Source: Cupriavidus necator
GTDB lineage: Bacteria > Pseudomonadota > Gammaproteobacteria > Burkholderiales > Burkholderiaceae
Direction: 5' to 3'
Assembly: GCA_022041995.1 (NCBI GenBank)
Contig: CP074381.1
Location: 3,782,001 to 3,846,000 of the forward strand
Length of the DNA: 64,000 nt
Numbering within the stretch: the stretch's first letter is position 1; every line of letters starts with the position of its first letter. The position numbers were made by a program, and so were the translations under genes. Positions 27,216 to 37,355 of the stretch are shown here, in pieces. Below the pieces are notes generated by a model. The model was given only the letters and a program-made list of their open reading frames with translations. It did no database searches and was not told where the DNA came from.

Positions 27216-27410
27216 TTACTTGCCCTTCAGGTTCATCGAGCTGAATGCCTTTCGAGCCAAGTCAGAGATGCGTTTCTTGTTCCGCCTTAGCTCGGCGATT
27301 TTGGATTTCGTCAACGTACGGAAACCGATGAGGTAACCCGCTTCATGTTTGCTCCCCTCTCCCGCTTGCGGGAGAGGGGCAGGGGGAGAGGGCCGGCGCT
27401 TGGCAAGCAT
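27216..27410 (-). other. Possible small Lys-rich gene remnant next to a REP-like hairpin
   Basis: A minus-strand frame ends at 27216 with a Lys/Arg-rich stretch (TLTKSKIAELRRNKKRIS, then DLARKAFSSMNLKGK) in DNA that is clearly less GC-rich than its neighbours. The only ATG (27410) lies across a repeat element, whose translation gives the meaningless SPPAPLPQAGEG. So either the true start is a TTG or GTG nearer 27320 or this is the tail of a lost gene. No family was recognised. Confidence 0.25.
27354..27379. repeat. REP-like palindromic element
   Basis: CCCCTCTCCCGC (27354-27365) is exactly complementary to GCGGGAGAGGGG (27368-27379) with a 2-nt spacer, followed by GCAGGGGGAGAGGG. This is the widely scattered GGGAGAGGG-type intergenic repeat of proteobacteria, here between a small gene remnant and ettA. 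It could end transcription or stabilise mRNA 3' ends. Confidence 0.75.
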
Positions 27411-27489
27411 CGTTGCGCCTAACTTCGTGGAGACTCCTGCCCTCTACTTCGTCAGCAGCGTCGCCTGGCCAACCTCACTCAGCAGCCAA

Positions 27490-29157
<1,668 letters not shown>

Positions 29158-29294
29158 GGGTGCGTGTTGGAGGGTTGTTCGGGAATGGCGGGAGTGTATC
29201 AGGCAGGCGCGGCGCGCTGAGGCGCTCCTGCTCGATTCCGCCCTGGCCGGTACAATGACAGGTTCGATTTTTGCCGATTTCCCGAGCCATCGCC

Positions 29295-29516
29295 ATGAGC
29301 AGACCCGCCCTGACCCTGAAGTTCAAGTGCAAGAAGTGCACCAAACCCGTCACGCTGTACCTGCAGAAGACGTCGGCCTGCTCGCACATCACCCCATACC
29401 AGGGCTTCTGCAAGTGCGGCGAGATGATGCGCCACGCCACCGGCGACAAGGACGCGGTCGAGTCCTTCGTCAACTCGCTGGACAACAGCTGGATGCACCA
29501 CCATCACCACCACTGA
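29295..29516 (+). CDS. Small cysteine-rich protein ending in a natural hexahistidine
   Basis: The 73-residue protein ([19 protein letters not shown]) has two cysteine pairs, CKKC and CKC, plus one further Cys, which suggests a zinc-ribbon-like metal site. It ends in SWM followed by six histidines (codons 29496-29513) and TGA. Mixed CAC/CAT codons and an unbroken chromosomal context show that this is native and not a cloning tag. The next gene, a YgjP-type metalloprotein, starts 13 bp downstream at a GTG, so the pair is probably an operon. Metal binding is inferred and the function is unknown. Its start at 29295 is preferred over an upstream in-frame ATG at 29271 because of family-like spacing. 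Confidence 0.7.
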   Translation: MSRPALTLKFKCKKCTKPVTLYLQKTSACSHITPYQGFCKCGEMMRHATGDKDAVESFVNSLDNSWMHHHHHH

Positions 29517-29529
29517 GCAGGCCACTGCC

Positions 29530-30099
29530 GTGAGTGAAACCTGGCGCCCCGCCGGCAAGGACCCGATGCGCTTCCTGGGCGGCTACCCGCCCGGCGTGCT
29601 GGAGCAGGTGCGCGAGCTGATCGCCGCCGGCCGGCTCGGGGACCATCTCGCCCGGCGCTACCCCGGGCGCCATACCGTGCAGACCGACCGCGCGCTGTAC
29701 GAATACACCACGGACATCAAGCAGGAATACCTGCGCAGCGCGCCGCCGCTGCACAAGGTCGGCTTCGATGCGCGCCTCGATTCAGCCCAGCGTGCGCTGG
29801 GCCTGCACACCGCGATCTCGCGCGTGCAGGGCGGCAAGCTCAAGGCCAAGAAGGAAATCCGCGTGGCCTCGCTGTTCAAGGAAGCGCCGCCGGAATTCCT
29901 GCGCATGATCGTCGTGCATGAGCTCGCCCACCTGAAGCAGAGCGATCACGACAAGGCCTTCTACCGGCTCTGCGAACACATGGAGCCGCGCTACCACCAG
30001 CTGGAATTCGACACCCGCCTGTGGCTGGCGTGGCGCGAACTGGACAAGGCGGGGACGGCGGCCGCCCCCGCCCCGGCAATTACTCAGTCGCAGGCGTAG
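29530..30099 (+). CDS. YgjP-like (DUF45) metal-dependent hydrolase
   Basis: The 189-residue protein has the zincin-like motif VVHELAHLKQSDHDKAFYRL, with HExxH and a third His in SDHDKAF. This is the core of the YgjP/DUF45 family, for which UTP pyrophosphatase or peptidase-like roles have been proposed. It starts at GTG (29530) close after the Cys-rich protein. Its last 16 bp overlap the 3' end of the convergent GH114 lipoprotein gene. The SprT/YgjP-like fold is well supported and the reaction is not. Confidence 0.8.
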   Translation: MSETWRPAGKDPMRFLGGYPPGVLEQVRELIAAGRLGDHLARRYPGRHTVQTDRALYEYTTDIKQEYLRSAPPLHKVGFDARLDSAQRALGLHTAISRVQGGKLKAKKEIRVASLFKEAPPEFLRMIVVHELAHLKQSDHDKAFYRLCEHMEPRYHQLEFDTRLWLAWRELDKAGTAAAPAPAITQSQA

Positions 30100-30980
30100 C
30101 GCGAGCTGCCGTCCAGGTTGGCCGGCATCACCAGCGTGCGCAGGTTCGCTGCCCTGGCCGCGGCACACAGCGCATTGCGCTGGGACACGGTCTTGTACCT
30201 CGACTTGTACTCGATGTTGAAGACCGCCTTGCCCTGGCCGGTGAACGCCGAATAGGCGCCGCACTCCTGGTACTGGAAACACTGCTCGTTGACGGCGAAA
30301 TCAAAGTCCGCCGCCAGCTGCCCGACCTGGTCGATATCGTTTTTCAGGCCGATGGCAAGGCCGCGCGCATGCGCCTCGGTCGCCAGGAAGCGGTTGTAGT
30401 CCAGCTGCGTGTCGGCCGTCAGCGGCAGACCCGTGCTGTTGGTATAGCCGTCGACATTGTCCGCATCCACGCCATCGCAGCGCTTGGACACGGCCAGGTC
30501 CATGCGCGCCTGCATGATCCGGCGCACGTTGGCCGAGCGCGTATCCACCCAGCGCTCGCCGGCCCAGCCCGACAGCGGGCTGCCCAGATCGCTCGCGGTG
30601 AACTGGCTGTAGTCCGGACGCCAGTCTTCCGCGCTGCCGGCCGAGAAATAGCAGACCACGCGCTGGCCCTTGGCGTGCAGCGCGTCGATGGTGGCCTGCG
30701 GCGTGTCGAACAGGTCGAAGTCGTACATCACGACCGGGTAGCTGGTATTGAGCTTGCCGGTGAGCTGGATCTGCCAGGTGTCGGTGATCGCGGGCATCCA
30801 GCGCGTGGTTGTGCTGGTGACGGTGGTAGCCGTGGTGCCGTACTTTGTGGCTTCCATTGCCGTTGCTGCGGCCGGCGACGCCATCTCCGTCTCGCCCCCA
30901 TCCCCGCCGCAGCCGCCCAGCGCCATTGACAACGCAACAGACAGCATGGCCCCCGCCATCACCGCATAGTTGCCGTGCAT
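30084..30980 (-). CDS. GH114 endo-alpha-1,4-polygalactosaminidase-like lipoprotein
   Basis: The 298-residue protein begins with a lipoprotein signal (MHGNYAVMAGAMLSVALSMALGGC) and a Thr/Ala-rich linker, then a TIM-barrel glycoside hydrolase domain of family 114. It shows YPVVMYDFDLFDTPQATI, VVCYFSAGSAEDWRPD, RWVDTRSANVRRIMQARM and CDGVDADNVDGY, whose acidic residues are the likely catalytic ones, then GLAIGLKNDIDQV. Characterised relatives cleave partly deacetylated galactosaminogalactan-type polysaccharides. It is probably anchored to the outer membrane or periplasm. The 3' end overlaps the convergent YgjP-like gene by 16 bp. Confidence 0.85.
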   Translation of the reverse strand: MHGNYAVMAGAMLSVALSMALGGCGGDGGETEMASPAAATAMEATKYGTTATTVTSTTTRWMPAITDTWQIQLTGKLNTSYPVVMYDFDLFDTPQATIDALHAKGQRVVCYFSAGSAEDWRPDYSQFTASDLGSPLSGWAGERWVDTRSANVRRIMQARMDLAVSKRCDGVDADNVDGYTNSTGLPLTADTQLDYNRFLATEAHARGLAIGLKNDIDQVGQLAADFDFAVNEQCFQYQECGAYSAFTGQGKAVFNIEYKSRYKTVSQRNALCAAARAANLRTLVMPANLDGSSRYACD

Positions 30981-31145
30981 GTTTCCCCCCTTCCCCGTGA
31001 TAAACCCCGTTCAAAGCCATCGGCCCGAGTTCTCCCTGCCCCGCGCCGGCGGACCTGCCACCGCGGTTAATGCAATGTAGCGGATTCGTACCATGGTTGG
31101 AATGCACGTGCGCCCGCTGTTCGTGCGGCGCAACACATGATGCGC

Positions 31146-31175
31146 TTGACGCAACGCTCAGGCGCTATGTATAAA
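31146..31175 (+). promoter_or_regulatory. Strong sigma70-type promoter for the amidohydrolase-UbiD genes
   Basis: TTGACG (31146-31151) and TATAAA (31170-31175) are spaced 18 bp, the best promoter match in the window. Transcription would start near 31182, giving a leader of about 215 nt before the ATG at 31396. The remaining intergenic DNA from 30981 to 31145 shows no gene. Confidence 0.75.
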
Positions 31176-31344
31176 GAGCGCGTGGGTAGAAGCGGTCGAT
31201 TGGACAGCAGCGGTGCAATGCCGCGAGGTTCAACTGGAGATTGCTCACTGACGGAGTGGTTCGTCGGTGGCGCAGTGGTCCTACAGCTCCCCTGACAAAG
31301 ACTCCCGATAGCAGCATGCAAGGCCGGCCCCGCGGCGTTGTTCG

Positions 31345-31363
31345 CGCATGCCCGCCGCATGCG
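31345..31363 (+). promoter_or_regulatory. Inverted repeat in the leader of the catabolic island
   Basis: CGCATGC and its exact complement GCATGCG flank the 5-nt CCGCC, 33 bp before the first amidohydrolase start. It could be a regulator-binding dyad or an RNA hairpin near the ribosome-binding site. Confidence 0.4.
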
Positions 31364-31395
31364 TGTCCAACCTAGTCATTGTTAGGGGATCTCCC

Positions 31396-32298
31396 ATGAT
31401 CATCGACACCAGCTGTTATCCGACCAACCTGGTGGACCTGGCCTGGCGCCACGACGGCGACCCGTTCACCGGCGAGCGCCTGATCCGGATGATGGACGGC
31501 CCGTTCACCATCAACGGCAAGCCGCGCCGCATCGACAAAGCCTTTATCCAGCCTCCGCAGGGCAACACCATCTACACCTACACCGACGGCGTGAAGTCGG
31601 GCAGCGAGTCCATCGACGCGTACATGGCCTACACCGCGGAGATGGTGAAGAAGTACCCGGAACGCTTTATCGGCTGCTTCGTCTACAACCCGCGCTGCGG
31701 GGTGGAGAACGGCGTCAACGCCATGGAACACTACGTCAGGAAGCTGGGCTTCAAGATGGTCCAGTTCCAGGCCAACATGCATGCCTACCGCCCGGACCGC
31801 GCCCTCGACTGGCTGCGCCCGGCGCTGCAGAAGTGCGCCGAGCTGGGCGTGCTGGTCAAGCTGCATACCGGCGACGGCCCCTACAGCATCCCGACCGAAT
31901 GGGTGCCGATGATGAAGGAGTTCCCTACGGTGAACTTCATCATGGCCCACTTCGGCGTGCAGACCGGCGGCGTGTATTGCTTCGAGCCGTTCCAGATGGC
32001 CATGGACATGCCCAACGTGTATTGCGAATCGGGCTGGTGCCTGCAGTCGCGCATCGTCGAGTTCGCCAAGGTGTTGCCGAAGCACAAGATCCTGTTCGGT
32101 TCCGACACCCCGCCCAACGAGCCCGGCATGTGGCTGCGCCTGCTGGAAGTGCTGTGCTTCGAGCCGCCCCAGGGCCTGAACCTGGATGAAGACACGCTGG
32201 AGAACTACCTCGGCAACAACGTCGCCCGGATGATCGGCCTGGAGCCGACCCCGGTCCCGCGCACGCTCGAAGAAGCGAAAGCGCGCCTGGCCGCGTAA
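31396..32298 (+). CDS. Amidohydrolase-2 family protein lacking the HxH metal motif (paralogue A)
   Basis: The 300-residue TIM-barrel protein belongs to the ACMSD/gamma-resorcylate decarboxylase branch of the amidohydrolase superfamily. Later metal ligands are present (LVKLHTGDGPY, NFIMAHFGVQTGG, GSDTPPNEPGMW). The first strand, however, reads MIIDTSCYPTN, where relatives, including the next gene, have MIIDTHLHPTN. Both histidines of HxH are therefore replaced (Ser6, Tyr8). It may use another metal set, be a non-catalytic partner of paralogue B, or do a different reaction. It is the first gene after a strong promoter. The start MIIDT is preceded by a GGGGA sequence. Paralogue B follows 46 bp downstream. 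Confidence 0.82.
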   Translation: MIIDTSCYPTNLVDLAWRHDGDPFTGERLIRMMDGPFTINGKPRRIDKAFIQPPQGNTIYTYTDGVKSGSESIDAYMAYTAEMVKKYPERFIGCFVYNPRCGVENGVNAMEHYVRKLGFKMVQFQANMHAYRPDRALDWLRPALQKCAELGVLVKLHTGDGPYSIPTEWVPMMKEFPTVNFIMAHFGVQTGGVYCFEPFQMAMDMPNVYCESGWCLQSRIVEFAKVLPKHKILFGSDTPPNEPGMWLRLLEVLCFEPPQGLNLDEDTLENYLGNNVARMIGLEPTPVPRTLEEAKARLAA

Positions 32299-32344
32299 GG
32301 CCAGCGCCCGCGCGCCAACGACAACGGACTCCGGAGCACACAAC

Positions 32345-33259
32345 ATGATTATCGATACCCATCTGCACCCGACCAATCTCGTCGACGAAGCCTGGCGCCA
32401 CACCGGCGAGCCCTTCAACGGCGAGCGCATGCTCAAGATGATGGACGGCCCCTACATGATCAACGGCAAGCCGCGCCGCATCGACATGGGCTTTATCCAG
32501 CCGCCGCCGGGCAACACCGGCTACCGCGACGGCAACCGCCGCGGGCGCGAAGGCATCCGCGACTACATGGCCTATATCGCGGAGCTCTGCCAGAAGTACC
32601 CCGACCGCTTCATTGGCAACTTCACCTTCAACCCGCGCTGGGGCCCGGAAGAAGGCGCGCAGGAGCTGGAATTCCACGTCAAGGAGTACGGCTTCAAGAT
32701 GCTGAAGCTGCATGCCAACATGCACGGCTACCGCCCCGACCGTGCGCTCGACTGGCTGCGCCCGGCGATGAAGGTCTGCGCCAAGTACAACGTGGTGGTG
32801 CTGATCCACACCGGCGACGGCCCGTACACGATCCCGACGATGTTCTACCCGATCATCCGCGAATTCCCCATGGTCAATTTCATCATCGGGCATTTCGGCA
32901 TCCAGACCGGCGGCAACTACTCGTTCGAGGCGTTCTGGATGGCGATGGACACGCCCAACGTGTACTGCGAATCGGGCTGGTGCTTCCAGTCGCGCATCGT
33001 CGAGTTCGCGCGCCAGCTGCCGCGCGACAAGATCGTGTTCGGCACCGACACCCCGCCCAACGAGCCCGGCATGTGGCTGCGCGAGCTGGAGATGCTGTGC
33101 GGCCCCGCGCCGCAGGGCATGGACCTGGATGAGGACGGGCTGGAGGACTACATGGGCAACAACATCGCCCGGCTGGTCGGCATCGAGACCACGGCGCCGC
33201 CAAAGACGCAGGAAGAAGCGCTGGCGCGGCTGAAGGATACCTACGCCAGCACCCGCTAG
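32345..33259 (+). CDS. Amidohydrolase-2 family protein with intact metal site (paralogue B)
   Basis: The 304-residue protein is a close paralogue of the preceding gene along its whole length (for example NGKPRRID, NMHGYRPDRALDWLRPAM, VNFIIGHFGIQTGG, GTDTPPNEPGMWLRELE). It keeps the complete amidohydrolase metal set: His6 and His8 in DTHLHP, the His of IHTGDGPY, the His of GHFG and the Asp of TDTPP. Family members catalyse non-oxidative decarboxylation of aromatic acids or hydrolysis of cyclic amides. Its position before a UbiD decarboxylase suggests an adjacent step in one pathway. A GGAGCACAAC ribosome site precedes the ATG. Confidence 0.87.
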   Translation: MIIDTHLHPTNLVDEAWRHTGEPFNGERMLKMMDGPYMINGKPRRIDMGFIQPPPGNTGYRDGNRRGREGIRDYMAYIAELCQKYPDRFIGNFTFNPRWGPEEGAQELEFHVKEYGFKMLKLHANMHGYRPDRALDWLRPAMKVCAKYNVVVLIHTGDGPYTIPTMFYPIIREFPMVNFIIGHFGIQTGGNYSFEAFWMAMDTPNVYCESGWCFQSRIVEFARQLPRDKIVFGTDTPPNEPGMWLRELEMLCGPAPQGMDLDEDGLEDYMGNNIARLVGIETTAPPKTQEEALARLKDTYASTR

Positions 33260-33289
33260 CCGGTAGCAGTTCGGCAGGCAGGCACGGCA

Positions 33290-33317
33290 CGGCGGCCGGG
33301 CGCATTTCCGGCCGCCG
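33290..33317 (+). other. Perfect 10-bp hairpin between amidohydrolase B and UbiD genes
   Basis: CGGCGGCCGG (33290-33299) pairs exactly with CCGGCCGCCG (33308-33317) over an 8-nt loop. No T tract follows, so it is more likely an mRNA stability or partial attenuation element inside the operon than a full terminator. Confidence 0.45.
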
Positions 33318-33360
33318 GGGCAGCCTTCGCCCTGGCCAACCCTGACCACAGGAGCCGATC

Positions 33361-34803
33361 ATGAACTCACCTTCAGCGCCCTTTGCCTCGACGGCGGCGG
33401 CGCCCCAGCCTTTCCACGACACCTCGCAGGACTTCCACCAGTTCCTGGCCGCCTACCGCGAGGCCTTTCCCGAAGACGTACTGCATATCCGCGAGCCGGT
33501 CGGCGCCGACCAGGACCCGACCGCGCTGGTCTGGGCGCTGGCCGCGCAGGGCCGCCACCCGGCGCTGTTGTTCGACCATGTCGAAGGCCTGGGCACGTCG
33601 CTGGCGACCAATCTCTTTGCCTCGCGCGAGCGCGTCGGCCGCATGCTGGGCGGCGTGCCGCCCGCCGGCATCCATGCCGAATACCAGGCCCGCAGCCGCC
33701 GCATGGTGGCGCCGCGCGTGCTGGATAGCGGCGCCGTCACCGGCCAGGTCGAAACGCAACACATCGACCTGCGCACGATTCCGGCGATCAAGCATTTCGC
33801 CACGGACCGCGGCCCCTACATCACCAACGCGATCCTGATCGCGGAGGATCCCGACAGCGGCATCGGCAATGCCAGCTACCACCGCTCGATGCTGCATTCG
33901 CCCACCGAGATCGCCACCAGCCTGCATTCGCGCGGGCACCTGTGGCGCATGCAGCAGCGCGCCGCCGAACTGGGCCGGCCGCTGCCGGTGGCAATGGTCA
34001 TCGGCGCGCACCCGTTGTTCATGCTGGCCGGCGCCGCGCGGCTGCCGTTCGGCGTGGACGAGCGCCATGTGGCCGGCGGCCTGTTCGGCGCGCCGCTGGA
34101 AGTGGTACGCACGCCGCGCCACGGCATCCTGGTGCCGGCGCATGCCGAGATCGTGCTTGAAGGCGTGATCGATCCCGAGGCGCGGGTCGAGGAAGGCCCG
34201 TTCGGCGAATTCACCGGCTACTCGTCGGACCGCTCGACCAATAACCTGCTGCGCGTGGAAAGCGTGATGCGCCGCGCGGACGCGTGGCTGGTCGACGTGG
34301 TCGGCGGCAACTCGGCCGAGCACCTGAACCTGGGCCGCATCCCACGCGAATCCGAGATGGTGGAGAAACTCAGGGAGCGCTTCCCCGGCGTCACCGCGGT
34401 GCACTACCCCAGTTCCGGCACACACTTCCACGCCTACGTGGCGCTGCGCCAGAGCCGCCCCGGCGAGGCGCGCCAGGTAATGCTGGGCCTGCTTGGCTGG
34501 GACCCGTACCTGAAGACGGTGGTGGCGGTGGATGAGGACGTCGACATCACCCGCGACGAGGAAGTGCTGTGGGCGATGGCCACGCACCTGCAACCGCACC
34601 TGGACGTGGTGGTGGTCGACGGCCTGCCTGGCAGCGCGCTCGACCCCTCGGCATCGGGCGTGGGCACCACCTCACGCATGGGGCTGGACGCCACGCGCGG
34701 GCCTGCCTTCGACGGTATGCGTGCGCGCATCGACCCTGCCGCGATGGAGCGCGCCGCTGCACTTCTGGCGCGGCTCGATTGTGCGGGCTCCCGCGTGCCG
34801 TAA
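33361..34803 (+). CDS. UbiD-family prenylated-FMN-dependent decarboxylase
   Basis: The 480-residue protein is a UbiD-type (de)carboxylase. Cofactor- and metal-binding stretches are visible around TNAILIAEDPDSGIGNASYHR, and the Glu-rich catalytic motif EEGPFGEFTGYSSDRS fits the conserved E-R-E site. VIGAHPLFMLAGAARLPFGVDE and the C-terminal DPSASGVGTTSRMGLDA complete the family pattern. Such enzymes decarboxylate aromatic, heteroaromatic or alpha,beta-unsaturated acids. A dedicated UbiX gene at 41202 can supply prenyl-FMN. It is preceded by ACAGGAG and follows the two amidohydrolases in the same direction. Its substrate is unknown and is probably the same heterocyclic acid handled by the rest of the island. 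Confidence 0.9.
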   Translation: MNSPSAPFASTAAAPQPFHDTSQDFHQFLAAYREAFPEDVLHIREPVGADQDPTALVWALAAQGRHPALLFDHVEGLGTSLATNLFASRERVGRMLGGVPPAGIHAEYQARSRRMVAPRVLDSGAVTGQVETQHIDLRTIPAIKHFATDRGPYITNAILIAEDPDSGIGNASYHRSMLHSPTEIATSLHSRGHLWRMQQRAAELGRPLPVAMVIGAHPLFMLAGAARLPFGVDERHVAGGLFGAPLEVVRTPRHGILVPAHAEIVLEGVIDPEARVEEGPFGEFTGYSSDRSTNNLLRVESVMRRADAWLVDVVGGNSAEHLNLGRIPRESEMVEKLRERFPGVTAVHYPSSGTHFHAYVALRQSRPGEARQVMLGLLGWDPYLKTVVAVDEDVDITRDEEVLWAMATHLQPHLDVVVVDGLPGSALDPSASGVGTTSRMGLDATRGPAFDGMRARIDPAAMERAAALLARLDCAGSRVP

Positions 34804-35034
34804 GGGATAACCCGCTGAAAACCGCGGATTCATCGTCTTACCCGATCGATAAATCCGCCACGAACGTTGTACCTTCCCGCAGCCGCTGTCATGCTGGATC
34901 TGTAAGACAGGACAGGCGCGGGCATCGCACGAGAGGATGGCAATGACCATCCCGGACAGGAAACTGCCGGCGACGACCTTGGCGACACGTGAGCGCAATG
35001 CGCGACCGGCGTGATACCGACCAAAGGAGACAGC

Positions 35035-36426
35035 ATGAACCCCACCCTGCCTACGCAAGGGAATGCCCCCGTGCATCCCGTCGACGAGGTCCTGCCCCCG
35101 CCCCGCCTGCTGGCCCTGGGCCTGCAGCACGTGCTGGTGATGTACGCCGGCGCCATTGCCGTGCCGATGATCATCGGCGGCGCCCTCAAGCTGCCCAAGG
35201 ACCAGGTGGCCTTCCTGATCGCCGCCGATCTGTTCTGCTGCGGCCTGGTGACGATGATCCAGAGCATCGGCATCTGGAAGGTCGGCATCCGCCTGCCGGT
35301 GATGATGGGCGTCACCTTCACCGCGATCGCGCCGATCATCGCCACCGGCTCCAATCCGTCGCTGGGCCTGCCGGCCGTGTTCGGCGCGGTGATGGTGGCG
35401 GGGATCTTCACCTACTTTGCCGCGCCCTATGTCGGCAAGATGGTGCGCTGGTTCCCGCCGGTGGTGACCGGCACCGTGGTGCTGGTGATCGGCATCTCGC
35501 TGATGCGCGTGGGCATCAACTGGGCGGCGGGCGGCAACCCCACCCTCAACACGGCGGCCGGTCCCGTGCCCAATCCCAACTTCGGCCTGCCGGTAAACAT
35601 CGCCATCGCCACCGCGGTGCTGTGCACGGTGCTGGCGCTGGTGGCCTTTGCCCGGGGTTTCCTGTGCAACGTGGCGGTGCTGATCGGCATTGCTGTCGGT
35701 TTCGTGATCGCGCTGTCGCTGGGCAAGGTCAACTTCGACGGCCTGCATAACGCGCACTGGGTGGAGCTCATCACGCCCTTCCACTTCGGCTGGCCCACCT
35801 TCGACGCCATGACCGCGCTCACGCTGTGCGTGGTGATGATCGTGATCATGATCGAGGGCGTGGGCCAGTTCCTGGCGCTGGGCGAGATCGTGGGCCGCCC
35901 GGTGGGCTGCGACGACCTTGCGCGCGGCCTGCGCGCCGACGGCGTGGGGGCGCTGGTGGGCGCGGTGTTCAACACCTTCACCTATACCTCGTACGCGCAG
36001 AACGTGGGGCTGGTGCAGGTCACCGGCGTGCGCAGCCGCTGGGTCTGCGCCACCGCCGGCGGCATCCTGATCGTGCTGGGCTGCCTGCCCAAGCTGGCCT
36101 TCTTTGCAGCATCGATCCCGCAATATGTGCTGGGCGGCGCGGCGCTGGTGATGTTCGGCATGGTGGCCGCCACGGGCGTGCGCATCCTCGGCCATGTGGA
36201 CTTTGTCGAGAACAAGAAGAACGCCTATATCGTCGCCGTCAGCGTGGCGCTGGGCATGATCCCGCTGGTGTCGGACAAGTTCTTCGCGCAGATGCCGGAG
36301 CTGCTGGCCAAGTTCTGCCAGAACGGCATCCTGCTCGGCACGCTGACCGCGGTGCTGCTGAACCTGCTGTTCAACGCCCGCTCGCCGGTCCCCGAGGCCC
36401 ACGGGCTGGCGAAGGAGCCGGCATGA
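35035..36426 (+). CDS. NCS2-family uracil/xanthine-type permease (copy 1)
   Basis: This 463-residue inner-membrane permease has about 14 hydrophobic helices and NCS2 signatures: GLQHVLVMYAGAIAVPMIIG at the N terminus, FPPVVTGTVVLVIGISLMRV and the NVGLVQVTGVRSRWVCATAGG segment of the substrate-binding half. The family imports purines, pyrimidines and urate with protons. The start MNPTLPTQG is chosen because AAAGGAGA lies 6 bp upstream, although an ATG-like start 24 bp earlier is in frame. It follows the UbiD gene after a 230-bp gap without other genes. The presence of this and a second NCS2 gene (44271) points to a nucleobase-like substrate. Confidence 0.92.
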   Translation: MNPTLPTQGNAPVHPVDEVLPPPRLLALGLQHVLVMYAGAIAVPMIIGGALKLPKDQVAFLIAADLFCCGLVTMIQSIGIWKVGIRLPVMMGVTFTAIAPIIATGSNPSLGLPAVFGAVMVAGIFTYFAAPYVGKMVRWFPPVVTGTVVLVIGISLMRVGINWAAGGNPTLNTAAGPVPNPNFGLPVNIAIATAVLCTVLALVAFARGFLCNVAVLIGIAVGFVIALSLGKVNFDGLHNAHWVELITPFHFGWPTFDAMTALTLCVVMIVIMIEGVGQFLALGEIVGRPVGCDDLARGLRADGVGALVGAVFNTFTYTSYAQNVGLVQVTGVRSRWVCATAGGILIVLGCLPKLAFFAASIPQYVLGGAALVMFGMVAATGVRILGHVDFVENKKNAYIVAVSVALGMIPLVSDKFFAQMPELLAKFCQNGILLGTLTAVLLNLLFNARSPVPEAHGLAKEPA

Positions 36427-36431
36427 CATAG

Positions 36432-37355
36432 TCAGCCGGTGTCGGCCAGCTTGGCGCGGTAACGCATCAGCAGGTCGCGGAAAGCCTGGGCCGGCGGCGA
36501 CAGCGACCGGTCCGCGTGCACCAGCAGCGAGATCTCGCGGTGGATCACCGGATCGGTCGGCATCACCGTGGCCAGCCCCAGCGCGGCAGTCAGCCGCGTG
36601 ACCGCCGCGCTCATCACCGCGATGCCCAGCCCGGCATCCACCATGCCCACCATGGTCAGCGGCAGGAACACCTCGTGCACTCGCTGCAACGCAATGCCGC
36701 GCGCGGCCAGCGCGGTGTCCAGGCAATCGCGGATCGGGTTGCCCTTGTGCGGGCCGATCACGGGCAGGCCGGCCACGTCTTCCCAGCGCAGCGTCTTGCG
36801 CCGGCGCAGCGGATGGTGAGCCGGCATCACGATCACGAAGGGATCGGACATCAGCCGGTGCGCGCTCAGGTCGGGCTGGCCCTCGGGGATGGTGCCGATG
36901 CCGAAGTCCACCTCGCCCGAGCTGACCATCTTGGTCACCTCATGCTCTGACACATCGTGCAGTTCCACCTTCACGCCGGGATGGCTCACGCAGAACTCGC
37001 GGATCACGCGCGGCAGCATCAGCGCCGCCTGGATCGACGACGCCGAGATCGACACGCGCCCGCGCCCCAGCGTGCGCAGCTCGCTGGAATTCTCGATCAC
37101 GCTGTCGATGTCGGCCACCGCCTTTTTCACCAGCGGCAGCAGCTCTGCGCCCGCCTGCGTGATGTGCAGCTGGCGCGTGTGGCGGTCGAACAGCTTCAGG
37201 CCGAGGTTGCCTTCCAGCTCGTGGATCAGCGCGCTGACCGACGACTGCGACAGGTCCAGCTTCTCGGCCGCGCGGGTGAAGTGGCGCTCCTGCGCCACGG
37301 CGATGAACGCGCGCAGCTGGCGCAGCGACACGTTCATGTTGCTGAGGTTGGGCAC
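36432..37355 (-). CDS. LysR-family transcriptional regulator
   Basis: The 307-residue regulator has the LysR helix-turn-helix (LRQLRAFIAVAQERHFTRAAE, LSQSSVSALIHELEGNLGLKLF) and an effector domain (GRVSISASSIQAALMLPRV). The start is placed at GTG 37355 because GGAGGT lies 7 bases upstream. The ATG 18 bp later (MNVSLRQLRAF) is an alternative. It is convergent with permease copy 1 (5-bp gap) and divergent from the molybdenum hydroxylase genes, which it probably controls through the dyad at 37455. Confidence 0.9.
   Translation of the reverse strand: MPNLSNMNVSLRQLRAFIAVAQERHFTRAAEKLDLSQSSVSALIHELEGNLGLKLFDRHTRQLHITQAGAELLPLVKKAVADIDSVIENSSELRTLGRGRVSISASSIQAALMLPRVIREFCVSHPGVKVELHDVSEHEVTKMVSSGEVDFGIGTIPEGQPDLSAHRLMSDPFVIVMPAHHPLRRRKTLRWEDVAGLPVIGPHKGNPIRDCLDTALAARGIALQRVHEVFLPLTMVGMVDAGLGIAVMSAAVTRLTAALGLATVMPTDPVIHREISLLVHADRSLSPPAQAFRDLLMRYRAKLADTG

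Noticed and set aside
29496..29513. Hexahistidine codons as a sign of an engineered tag or vector
   Set aside because: Codons are mixed, there is no linker, cloning site or vector sequence, and the gene continues directly into its natural neighbour.
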